Source: SURF-28 sp034521465 | Lineage (GTDB): Bacteria > Bacteroidota > Ignavibacteria > Ignavibacteriales > Melioribacteraceae | Assembly (NCBI GenBank): GCA_034521465.1 | Contig: JAXHMN010000010.1 | Coordinates: forward strand, 620,001-684,000 | Reading direction: 5' to 3' | DNA: 64,000 nucleotides | Shown: positions 15,895-24,838 of the stretch, in pieces | How the letters are laid out: each line of letters opens with the position of its first letter | Position numbering within the stretch: the first letter of the stretch is position 1 | Notes under the pieces: generated by a model | What the model was told of the DNA's origin: nothing | The model's database searches: none | Seen by the model: the letters and a program-made list of their open reading frames with translations, nothing else | Program-made: the position numbers and the translations under genes

Positions 15895-16532
15895 TTCTTC
15901 CTTTCATATCATTTTAATTAATTTTTCGATTTGCTATTCCACGCAGATTTTATTTAAATATTTTCACGAAAACTTTCAAATTTATGAAAAATCGGTAAAA
16001 GCCCAAATATGCATAACATGCCGGATTAGTTTTTTAAGATGAATCAAATATGTCCAAAACATTTTTCTAAGAGAAACGTTTTCTGAGGATTATTTGAATA
16101 GATGCGGTTTTCGATTGTCAAAATAATTTTTGGTTAATTCCCGGTTTTGTTCTTATCGCTTATCACAATACATTTATATTTTGAGAAAGTAATTAAAAGC
16201 GAAGAATAGATTACTAACTGACACAGAAGAGAACGATATTCACAGATATTATTTTAGCTGAATTCAATCTTAACAAATCATAATCATCATAAAAATCTGT
16301 GTTCAATTAATTTCATTATAGAATCAGCCGCAATTCTTTAATGCACTTTGATAAGAGTGGGGAGATAGTGATTATAACACCGACTTACATCGCGCAACGA
16401 CACATTTGCTTTTAATACTGATAATATTGAGTTTTGCACTCTTTTTTATTTTTAGCGTAATTATATAATCTTCTAATCCGAAGCTAAGAAAGATTGTTTA
16501 ATAAATTCTACCAATAAAACACAGATTGCCGA
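15895..16532. other. AT-rich gap without a gene (638 bases)
   Basis: No convincing open frame. It contains a diffuse stretch (about 16,220-16,315) resembling the CACAGAT/ATCTGTG repeat seen at 1693-1771, with the phrase AAAAATCTGTGTT. Stops occur in all frames. It probably holds the promoters for the divergently oriented NhaA and DUF3095 genes, which I could not pin down. Confidence 0.5.
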
Positions 16533-17709
16533 TTGACAAACAGCAAAAATTTTTATGATGTTTTACCCGGCTTTAAAGAGTTCAACAAGTTTGTTGATAT
16601 TTCTTTTTATAAAGAAGTCCCAAACGATTGGCATGTTGCGGTTGCCGATGTTGAAGGGTCAACTAAAGAAATAAATGCGGGAAGATATAGAGAGGTTAAC
16701 TCCGTTGGCGCTTCTTCGATAGCCGCAGTTTTAAATGCGGTCAAGCCCTTAAAAATTCCATTCGTGTTTGGGGGCGATGGCGCTGTTTTTTGTATACCTT
16801 CTTCCGAACTTCAAAAAACGCAATCGGCGCTGCTCGCGTCTAAAGTTTTAGCTAAAGATAATTTTAATATGAACCTTAGAGTCGGGACTGTTCCGATAGA
16901 GACGTTAACAAACAAGGGATTCAAAGTATTTACCGCAAAATATCAGCCGACGGATCACTATCAACAAACTATGTTCAGGGGGCGGGGAATTGCAGAAGCT
17001 GAAAGAATGATCAAATCTGATGCTGAAGGAAAATACGCAATTGATGAAAACAAGATTAAACCAATCGGAAGCTTTGAGGGTTTTGAATGCAGGTGGAATG
17101 AAATTCCGAGTCCGCACGAAGAGACAATTAATTTATTAGTTCAATCTCTCAAAGACGAAGAAGATTCGGGGAATATTTACACAGAAATAACCGAAAGAAT
17201 AATCCAGCTTTACGGCGAAGAAGAGAATCACCATCCGATCAGAAAAGAATTACTTTCTCTATCGTTTTCATTTAAGAAACTTTATTCCGAAGCATCAATA
17301 AGAACAACCATAGTTTCTAACCTAAGGAGATTCTTATATATCCTAAAACTGATGCTGCTTAATCTAATCGGAAAATGGTATATGTGGAAAAATAAAAAAA
17401 CCAAAAACACTGATTGGGGAAAGTACAAAGAACCGTTTAATCACAAACACAGATTTCAGAAAGTTTGATGATGCACTGCGGATGGTAATTGCCGGGACAA
17501 AAGTTCAAAGAGCCAGACTCACTTTTTATTTGGAGCAGCTTCGTCTGCAAGGAAAAATAGTTTATGGAATTCACTCATCACCAAATTCCTTGGTGACATG
17601 TTTGGTTGAAGATTATAACTTAGAACACGTACATTTTCTTGACGGCTCAACCGGCGGATATGCCCTAGCCGCCCTAAAATTAAAAGAGCAATTGAATGAA
17701 ATGAGTTGA
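16533..17709 (+). CDS. DUF3095 (adenylate-cyclase-like) protein, one frameshift
   Basis: The N-terminal part begins MTNSKNFYDVLPGFKEF from a TTG at 16533, the only start after an in-frame stop; it then has HVAVADVEGSTKEINAGRYREVN and FVFGGDGAVF, features of the DUF3095 family, whose middle resembles a class III nucleotide cyclase fold. Near 17,430 the frame breaks and the C-terminal third continues in another frame (DFRKFDDALRMVIAG, YGIHSSPNSLVTCLV, HVHFLDGSTGGYALAA) to 17709. Total near 390 residues. Whether it makes cyclic nucleotides is not known. Confidence 0.75.
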
Positions 17710-17761
17710 CGTTAAAAAGTCTTCTGCCGAAACTCTATTCCAATTATGACTGGTTTACTTT

Positions 17762-18224
17762 CTACTTTTTCTGAAACTTCCAATTTTCGTAGTACTCCCA
17801 GCTAACAATAGCATTAAGCGCTTTCAATTCTTTTGTTTTCTCGTTTAAGTTTGCTTTGATTACATCACCCATCGAAAGGATGCCAATGTATTCGCCCTCT
17901 TTCTGAATGAGAAGATGTCTAAATCTTTTCCCAAGAAAAATGTCAAGCAGTGAATACAACGTTGAGTTGTGCGGAGCCGATTTTATTTCTTTTGTCATAT
18001 ATTTTTCGATGCTAATCATTGTTTATATCGAATGAATCAAACAGAGAGTTTCTTAGAAAATCTCTTTCCGTCCAAATGCCAACAATGTTATCTTTCTCTG
18101 TTACAATTATGGACCCAATTTTTCTATCTACCATTTTTTTAATTGCGTCTTTTATTTTTGTATCAGATGGCACGGAAATCATTTCAGCACCTTTTTCCTT
18201 AAGTACATCTTCGGCAGTATACAT
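17762..18224 (-). CDS. CBS-pair domain protein (one frameshift)
   Basis: Two overlapping frames belong to one protein of about 150 residues. The first CBS motif is KDAIKKMVDRKIGSIIVTEKDNIVGIWTERDFL. A one-base shift near 18,010 leads to the second, YMTKEIKSAPHNSTLYSLLDI...FRHLLIQKEGEYIGILSMGDVIK. The G-I-[WL]-T/S-x-x-D pattern is typical. CBS pairs bind adenine nucleotides and act as energy sensors. The tail WEYYENWKFQKK is unusual but short. The frameshift lies exactly between the two motifs, so two separate single-CBS proteins cannot be fully excluded. Confidence 0.75.
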
Positions 18225-18393
18225 ATTTGATTCCTTATTTATGTTTTCGATTAATTTTTACTCATTGAGTTTTTTATAAAGATAAAAAAATTCTTATTCA
18301 AAAATCGATGGCTTTTTGAGTCGGTATTTTTGTTTTGAACGAATTCATCAGTTCTTTTGTTTAGAAATGTACATTTAAAAATCGAGAAATAAG

Positions 18394-19036
18394 ATGAAAT
18401 CATTTGTTCAAACAACATTTTTAATAACCTTGTTTTATTTATTATTAAGTACCGGAGAAATTATGGCTTACGAAGAACCGGAATATAAAGTAATCGGAGA
18501 ATACGATGAGTTCGAGATAAGAGAGTACTCGTCCTATTTGGTTGCTGAAACCGTAATCGACAGCACCTTTGAAGATGCGGGCAGCGCAGCTTTTAATATT
18601 TTATTCGATTATATCTCCGGCGGCAACATTAAAAAAGAAGAAATAGAAATGACCATTCCCGTAAACCAAAGCAAGCCAAAGCTAGAGGGTGAGAGAAATT
18701 GAAATGACAACGCCGGTTAATCAAAGTGCAAAATTGAACGCGGACGGTAATTACTCGATCAGCTTTGTAATGCCTTTGAAATATACAATGGAAACTATTC
18801 CAACACCGAAAGACGACCGAGTGAAAATCCGAAAAGTTGAAGGAAAGACAGTTGCGGTAAGAGAGTATTCCGGCACTTGGAGCGAGGAAAATTTTAGAGA
18901 GAACGAACAGATTTTGTTGGAAGAATTAAAGAACGAAAACATTGAAACAATAGGCGCATCAAACTTCGCGCGGTACAATCCACCGTTTTGGCCGTGGTTT
19001 TTACGAAGAAATGAAGTGCAGATTGATCGACCCTAA
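18394..19036 (+). CDS. SOUL-family heme-binding protein, secreted (one frameshift)
   Basis: The N-terminus is a signal peptide (SFVQTTFLITLFYLLLS). The mature part has YEEPEYKVIGEYDEFEIREY and GGNIKKEEIEMTIPVNQS; then the frame shifts near 18,690 and continues EIEMTTPVNQS, SFVMPLKYTMETIPTPKDDRVKI, and NFARYNPPFWPWFLRRNEVQI. The doubled (E)MT-PV phrase and NPPF...RRNEV end are the SOUL signature. Members bind haem or hydrophobic ligands. About 210 residues in total. Confidence 0.85.
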
Positions 19037-19149
19037 AACTATTATCGACTCATTGTTTCTTCATAATTTAATTGTATTGGGAAAGTAACAGCAAAAGTTC
19101 TACTAGCGAATAAAAAAAGACAACCAATGCAGATAACTGTTATTTGATT

Positions 19150-19975
19150 TCGTAAATCCCGAGGTTAAATACAGTTTAATTAATAAGGAATCATTAAAAA
19201 CGCTCAAGAATTTTCCAGACGAAGGATTTGATTTAATTATAACCTCACCACCTTACAATCTTGGGGAAATCCTATGAAACAAAGACTTCTATTGAAGATT
19301 ATCTAACAACCCAAGAAGAAATTATTTCAGAGTTAACAAGAGTTCTTTCAAGAAAAAGGAGTATTTGCTGGCAGGTTTGGTAATTTCATCAATAAAGGTG
19401 AAGTTTTTCTCGATATTTACTACTATCAACATTTTAAAAAATTTGGATTAAAGCTAAATAGAATCTGATGGATTTTGGTTATGATCATGCCTCTAAATCG
19501 TTTTTCAGGACGATATGAAACAATTTTATGGTTTACAAAAAGCGATGATTACATTTTTAACTAGATGATGTGAGAATTCCTGCTAAATATCCAGGCAAAA
19601 GACACTACAAAGGCTCGAAGAAAGGGAAATCGTCCTAAAATCCCAATGGCAAAAATCCATCGGATGTATGGGAAATAATTTAAATGACTGGATAGTGCTT
19701 TATGGAATATTCCCAATGTTAAATCAAACCATCCCTGAAAAACAATTCACCCTTGTCAGTTTCCCGATTGAGCTAGTTGAACGATGTATTAAAGCTTTAA
19801 CAAATAAAAATAGTTCTTGGTCCTCATCCATTTCTGGGGGTTGGTTCCACCGTTTTAGCCGCGGTAAAAAATGAAAGAAATGCGGTAGGAATAGATAAAG
19901 AGAAAGAATATTGTGACTTGCACAAAAACGATTAATGCACTTATAGAAGGAAATTTAGACGAAATAACCAATACA
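19150..19975 (+). pseudogene. DNA methyltransferase, heavily frameshifted
   Basis: Pieces in different frames give a beta-type amino-methyltransferase in order: DEGFDLIITSPPYNLG (motif IV TSPPY, near 19,230-19,265), ...VFLDIYYYQHFKKFGL, NRFSGRYETILWFTKSDDY, AKYPGKRHYKGSKKGK, FPIELVERCIKALTNKN and then a broken motif I, LGVGSTVLAAVKNERNAVGID (near 19,835-19,905). The TSPPY-before-FxGxG order is the beta class, N4-cytosine or N6-adenine. At least six frame changes occur in 800 bases. It is either decayed or, more likely, read-error damage. Confidence 0.7.
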
Positions 19976-20047
19976 TAAACCATCTCAAAAGATAAGGTTG
20001 CTCAAATTCCAGATGAATGGAAGAAATAGATACTTGGAGATTATAAA

Positions 20048-20660
20048 ATGAAAATTGTCTGAAAAGATTCTACCTTACGGCGAAAGAGTATTTGCTGGTT
20101 CATCACAAAAAAGATTATGAACAAATTAAACAGGTAATTAAATTAATCTATGCGAAAAAGCATCAAACAAAAAAATCAAAAGAGAAAGGTAAGGTAGGTA
20201 CATTGTTTTTTAATCCTACAAGTTCTGAAATTCTTGAGTTCAAGAAAAATTCTATGCTTTAGGTTGGGAGGAAAGAAGAGGGATTTTTATGTTTCCACTG
20301 ATTATCAGGTTGTCAAATTAATTGAACCATTGTCATATGAAAAACAAAAGCAATATCTAAATCATTAGTTATCCTTTATACAATTCTTATAATCAAACAG
20401 ATTTTTTATGAAAACAAAATTGGAATCGAGGTTCAAACTGGGAAAATATTTTGCTGTAACATATGATCTGTTTGTAAAACATTTATCATTCTACAATGGA
20501 GAGATAATTAATATCGGGATAGAAATTGTCCCAACAAAAGATGTAGGAAGAAACTTGTTTCTGGTCCACTCATGGTTGAAAAGGTCCACAATGTTATGAG
20601 GACGGGAAGAACAAACCCAACTGTTCCACTCTCTCATTTTCAGGGATCGAGCCTTAACCT
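20048..20660 (+). pseudogene. Probable type II restriction endonuclease, heavily frameshifted
   Basis: It follows the methyltransferase directly. Fragments read YLTAKEYLLVHHKKDYEQIKQVIK, KGKVGTLFFNPTSSEIL, then LGKYFAVTYDLFVKHLSF, EIINIGIEIVPTKDV (20,408 onward), and in a further frame HNVMRTGRTNPTVPL. The last motifs recall BglII-type or related restriction enzymes, but this is a motif impression only. Position next to a methyltransferase gives the main support. No intact frame remains. Confidence 0.45.
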
Positions 20661-20905
20661 TCTAAAACTCTACCTCTAGCCAAATACCGGCAAAATTTCA
20701 AATTGGTAAACATTGTCTCTTGTTCCGTCGGTGTTGTATTGATACGCCGCAATGTTCTGTCTGATTATAAACATTCTGCAGAGATAGAAAAATTAATGAT
20801 ATTCTAGTTATCAAAATTGAAGCGGCTGCGATAAAAATCCTTCCTCAACTTTTCATTATATTAGGCGCTAAAATCATAACTCAATTCTTATTTAATGGTG
20901 AATAA

Positions 20906-21910
20906 ATGAAAACTCGTCACCCAAAAGGATTGCCGGTCTTTTTTTCTTTACCGAAATGTGGGAACGTTTCAGCTTTTTACGGAATGCGGGTCTTGTTCTT
21001 TATCTTACAAAGAAATGATTGGAAGCAACCCGGAGGGTTGGTCAGCTCCGACGCTTGTCTTTATGATGGTACACAATGCTTGTTTATGTTATGTCGATAC
21101 CCGGCGGAATTGTTGCCATAATGCTCGGTCGGAAAGAGAAACCGCTCTCTCAATTGGGTGGACTCCAATTGCTGCCGGACAGTTAACTTTGGCTTGCGAA
21201 CAGCGTCTTCTCTTTTTACACGGGATTGGTTTTGCTTGTTATCGGTGTCGGATCGAAGCTATATTTCAACGATGGTCGCGGACTTTATAAGAAGGTGATC
21301 CAAGGTGTGATAGCGGTTTTAACAATCTTTTTACATCGGCATAAGCATTGGCGCCGCAACCGCTCCGTTAGTTGTCGGTTACGTCGGTGAAGTTCACGGT
21401 GGCATCTCGGATTTTCCTTAGCCGGATTTGGAATGCTGTTCGAGCAAGCAGTTTATATGTGGGGACAAAAACATTTGAAGGAGTCTCGGCAACTTTGTTC
21501 CGTTTTTGAAGATCGAAGGAACAAAGACCGGCAGCTTGCCAAAACCAAAATCGAAAAAGACCGCGTTGTTGTTCTTCTAATTTCATTCATAATTGTAATT
21601 TGTATTTTGGGGAGCGTACGACAAAGCGGTGGATTTGATGAATCTTTACACAAAAGAAAAAATTAACAGAATGGTTTTTGGCTGGAAATTCCCGCAAGCG
21701 TTCCAAGATCCCGTCTGGATCTTTGTTGTTCTTTTAGGAACCGCAGTTGCAGCGATTGAAAAGACAATAAAGGAAAAAGAAACCTCTTCTCGTTCAATGG
21801 CAATCGGTACAATTGTTATGGGAACCGGATTTTTAATGACGTCCGGCGCCGCATTAGAAACAAGATACCGGTAAAACAATGTTGATTTGGTTGATACTTT
21901 CTTACTTTTC
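20906..21910 (+). pseudogene. POT/PTR2 peptide transporter, frameshifted and cut at junction 1
   Basis: The opening MKTRHPKGLPV, continued in other frames as TEMW-like then AFYGMRVLF, is the conserved first helix of proton-dependent oligopeptide transporters (H-P-x-G-L...F-T-E-x-W-E-R-F-S-Y-Y-G-M-R). Later pieces include ARSERETAL (loop 2-3), YTKEKINRMVFGWKFPQAFQD and GTIVMGTGFLMTSGAAL. The last residues WLILSYF are the start of the final conserved POT segment, but the sequence changes to GC-rich proteobacterial DNA at about 21,910. Many one-base shifts are present. Confidence 0.75.
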
Positions 21911-22481
21911 GAGGTCGTGGCTATGGATGCCGCCGCTGATCGCCGCCACGATTGTCCTGTGGTTCGCGATCGGCTATCGCTACGCCACGCTCAAGCGCGG
22001 CTCGGTGCGCTCGGCGCGCCGGCTGATTCAGCGCGTGGCGGCCGAGAAGTTCCTGCGCACGCCCAAGGGGCTGCTCGACCAGGCCGTGCTGCAGGGCCTG
22101 CATGTCGCCCGGCGCAAGCCGGATCACCTGCGGCGGCACCTCGACGACGCGTTTGCCGAACTTGAAGCGGCGACCCACAAGTTCCACACGCTGATCTTCA
22201 CGATCGTGGCCGTGGCGCCGCTGACCGGGCTGCTGGGCACCGTGGTCGGCATGATCGAGACCTTCGATGCGCTGGGCGACATGTCGCTGTTTGCGCAGTC
22301 CGGCGGCATTGCCGGGGGTATTTCGCAGGCGCTGTTCACCACCCAGATGGGGCTGGCGGTGGCCATACCCGGCCTGATCATCGGCGGCATGCTCGACCGC
22401 AAGGCCTCGGTCATCCGCCTCGAACTCGCCCAGATCAAGGATCTGCTGTGCGCCGGCACGGCGCTGGAGACTTCCGAATGA
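21911..22481 (+). CDS. exbB: ExbB/TolQ proton channel (5' end replaced at the junction)
   Basis: From SWLWMPPLIAATIVLWFAIGYRY onward this is a MotA/TolQ/ExbB-family membrane protein of the short ExbB2 type. It has a soluble helical loop (LLDQAVLQGLHVARRKPDHL...), then two helices LIFTIVAVAPLTGLLGTVVGM and GISQALFTTQMGLAVAIPGLI with the conserved small-residue pattern. ExbB drives TonB with the proton motive force. The open frame begins at 21879 with MLIWLILSYF, but those residues belong to the peptide transporter of block A; the true ExbB start is missing. Its stop overlaps the exbD start (ATGA). Confidence 0.85.
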
Positions 22482-22888
22482 GATTTCGCGAACGCACCGA
22501 CACCGAGCAGCGCGTCGACATTTCGCCGCTGATCGACATGGTGTTCATCCTGCTGATCTTCTTCATGGTCTCGACGACCTTCGTCAAGGACATGAAGCTC
22601 GACCTCAATCGCCCCAGCGCGTCCACCGCGACTGCCGCCTCGACCAAGGCGATTCGGCTGTATATCGACAACGCCGGCGACGTCTATCTGGATGGCCAGC
22701 CGGTGCGTGTCTGGGTGATCCAGAGCCGCGTGCGCGACCTGCTGGCCTCTTCGACTTCCGGGACGGTCCTGGTGGTCACCGACGATGGTGTGCCGGCCGG
22801 AAGGCTGGTGGAAGTGGTCGACCAGGCGCGGCGTGCCGGCGCCGAAGACGTGGGCGTGGCCACCGTGCAGGAAGCCGGCGCGGGATGA
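22478..22888 (+). CDS. exbD: ExbD/TolR transport protein
   Basis: A 136-residue ExbD: a short cytoplasmic tail (MRFRERTDTEQRVD), one membrane helix ISPLIDMVFILLIFFMVSTTF with the essential aspartate (LIDMVF), and a periplasmic domain ending VVDQARRAGAEDVGVAT. It starts inside the exbB stop (ATGA), so the two are coupled. With ExbB it forms the proton channel energising TonB. The polar, asymmetric periplasmic domain is of normal length. Confidence 0.92.
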   Translation: MRFRERTDTEQRVDISPLIDMVFILLIFFMVSTTFVKDMKLDLNRPSASTATAASTKAIRLYIDNAGDVYLDGQPVRVWVIQSRVRDLLASSTSGTVLVVTDDGVPAGRLVEVVDQARRAGAEDVGVATVQEAGAG

Positions 22889-22916
22889 GCGGGCGAAGCA
22901 TTCAAGGAGTATTGCA

Positions 22917-23624
22917 ATGAGCAATGCAACGAACGACGAAATGAACGACGAAATGAACGACGAAACGTCATCTTCTGAACAGCCCGTCCGCCCGATCGGC
23001 GGCTGGAAGCCGCTCTCGGCCGGACTGGCTTCCATGGTCGGCGGCACCGTGCTGGTGGTCGGCACGGTGCTGATCATCAACGGGCTTTCCGAACCGCCGG
23101 ATCGCGACGAGATTCAGAAGGAGACCTCGTTCGCGGTACAGAAAAACGAGCCGCCGCCCCCGCCGCCCAAGCCCAAGCGCGAGCCGCCGAAGCGGCAGCG
23201 CTCTTCAGCGCCCACGCCGCCCATGGTCAGCCTGGACAGCTCGCTTTCGGGCATCGATTTTGGGTTGCCGGGCTTCAGCGCCGACGATCTGAACAATCTC
23301 CAGGACGAACTGCTGGGCGATACGCGCGACGTGGTCATGACCGACGATTCGGTCGACAACCCGCCGCGACCGACGTACCAGGCCCCGATGCAGTACCCCA
23401 AAAGCGCGCGCTCCAAGGGCGTGGAGGGCTACGTGGTGCTGTCGCTGCTGATCAGCGCGACCGGCGACATCGAGAAGGTGCAGGTGCTGGAATCGCAGCC
23501 TTCGGGCGTATTCGATGACGCCGCGCGCGAGGCCCTGCGCAAGTGGCGATTCGAGCCGGCCCAGTATCAGGGTCGCAACGTCAAGGTGTGGGCGCGCCAG
23601 CGCGTGCGCTTCGACCTGAGCTGA
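22917..23624 (+). CDS. tonB: TonB energy transducer
   Basis: A 235-residue TonB: N-terminal polar tail with repeated NDE phrases, one membrane anchor (GLASMVGGTVLVVGTVLII), a proline-rich rod (EPPPPPPKPKREPPKRQR), a spacer with a D/L-rich region (LSGIDFGLPGFSADDLNNLQ) and the C-terminal TonB domain (PRPTYQAPMQYPKSARSKG...EGYVVLSLLI...ARQRVRFDLS). The ATG at 22917 has AAGGAG upstream and sits 29 bases after exbD. It transfers ExbBD energy to the receptor encoded downstream. Confidence 0.92.
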   Translation: MSNATNDEMNDEMNDETSSSEQPVRPIGGWKPLSAGLASMVGGTVLVVGTVLIINGLSEPPDRDEIQKETSFAVQKNEPPPPPPKPKREPPKRQRSSAPTPPMVSLDSSLSGIDFGLPGFSADDLNNLQDELLGDTRDVVMTDDSVDNPPRPTYQAPMQYPKSARSKGVEGYVVLSLLISATGDIEKVQVLESQPSGVFDDAAREALRKWRFEPAQYQGRNVKVWARQRVRFDLS

Positions 23625-23646
23625 TCGGGCAGGGCAAAGACGACTC

Positions 23647-24837
23647 ATGCGTGCACTGCTCATCATGCTTTTTCTGGCCGGTCTGGGACTGCCGCCTGCG
23701 CTAAGCGGGCAGGAACAGTCCGAGTCGCCAGCGGCCGATGCCGACCCCGACGAATTCGAAGCGCCGGTCGAGTTCCTCTCGCTGGCCGCGGTACTGATCG
23801 GCGACGGCAACTACCAGCGCGCGCGGAATGTTCTGGCCCGGGTCGATACAAACGCCGAGACCCTCGACCTGGCCCGCTACCACACGCTGTCCGGCCTGGT
23901 CGCGCTGAATCTCGAGGAGCTGCCGCTGGCCGCATCGCATTTCGAGGACGCCATCGCCGCCGGCCAGGCGCAGAACGTCGTCTGGCTGTACCTGGCGCAG
24001 GCCTACTTCGGCCAGCAGCTTTATGCAAAGACGCTGGACGCGCTGGACAATGCCGGACCGGACGCCGCGCGCGTGCCCTCGGTCTTCGTCATGCGCGCCC
24101 AGGCGCACTGGGAACTCGAGCAGTACAAGGCGGCCTGGCAGGTGCTGGGCGAGGGTCGCCGGATTTTCCCGGACCGGGCCGGCGATTTCGCCCGCCGCCA
24201 GGTCTTCATGCTGGTCGATCAGGGCCTGTACCAGGAAGGCGCCGATCAGGGCTTGCAGTTCATCGAAAGCGGGCTGTCGTCCGACCAGGACGCCGTGGCC
24301 ATCGGCAACGCGCTGCGCGAGAGCGGGCAGTATCGGCAAGCCGCCGTGATCCTGGAAAAGGCGCGTCTGAGTGCGCCCGACAACGTGATGCTGGGCAAGG
24401 TGCTTTCGCGCGTCTACCTCGACCAGGGCAATCCGCTGGCTGCCGCCGACGTAATGCGAACGACGGCGATCCACGACCCCGAACTGGCCTCGGACGCGGC
24501 CGAGCTGTACAAGCGCGCCGGCTGGCTGATCCAGGCGCTGTCGCTCAACGCCGCGGTCATCGACCAGGCGAAGAAACTCAAGCAGCGGCTGTCGATCTTT
24601 CTCGAGATGGGTCGGTTCGAGCAGGCCGCCGGTATGGAGAACGATCTCGCGCGCGTCGGTTTGCTGAAGGATGAAGACATCCGCTACGGCCTGGCGTATG
24701 CAATGTTCAAGTCCGGTAATTTCGAGGGCGCCGAGCGGCACCTGCAGCAGCTCTCGCGCAGCGACCTGTTCCGCCGGGCGACCGAACTGCGCCGGGCCAT
24801 GGAGCAATGCGCCGAAAGCCCCTGGATGTGCGGATAA
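23647..24837 (+). CDS. Periplasmic TPR protein of the TonB operon
   Basis: A 396-residue protein with a signal peptide (MRALLIMLFLAGLGLPPALS) and repeated helical pairs typical of tetratricopeptide repeats, for example YHTLSGLVALNLEELPLAASHFEDAIAAG, VWLYLAQAYFGQQLYAKTLDALD and LAYAMFKSGNFEGAERHLQQL. It lies 22 bases after tonB and ends immediately before the receptor gene. A TPR protein in this place is part of the TonB2-type system found in marine gammaproteobacteria, where it is thought to aid assembly or coupling at the inner face of the outer membrane. Confidence 0.85.
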   Translation: MRALLIMLFLAGLGLPPALSGQEQSESPAADADPDEFEAPVEFLSLAAVLIGDGNYQRARNVLARVDTNAETLDLARYHTLSGLVALNLEELPLAASHFEDAIAAGQAQNVVWLYLAQAYFGQQLYAKTLDALDNAGPDAARVPSVFVMRAQAHWELEQYKAAWQVLGEGRRIFPDRAGDFARRQVFMLVDQGLYQEGADQGLQFIESGLSSDQDAVAIGNALRESGQYRQAAVILEKARLSAPDNVMLGKVLSRVYLDQGNPLAAADVMRTTAIHDPELASDAAELYKRAGWLIQALSLNAAVIDQAKKLKQRLSIFLEMGRFEQAAGMENDLARVGLLKDEDIRYGLAYAMFKSGNFEGAERHLQQLSRSDLFRRATELRRAMEQCAESPWMCG

Positions 24838-24838
24838 C

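Noticed and set aside
21879..22481. An open frame that looks like one 200-residue membrane protein
   Set aside because: Its first ten residues are peptide-transporter sequence from block A and the rest is ExbB from block B. It spans the assembly junction and is not a real gene fusion.
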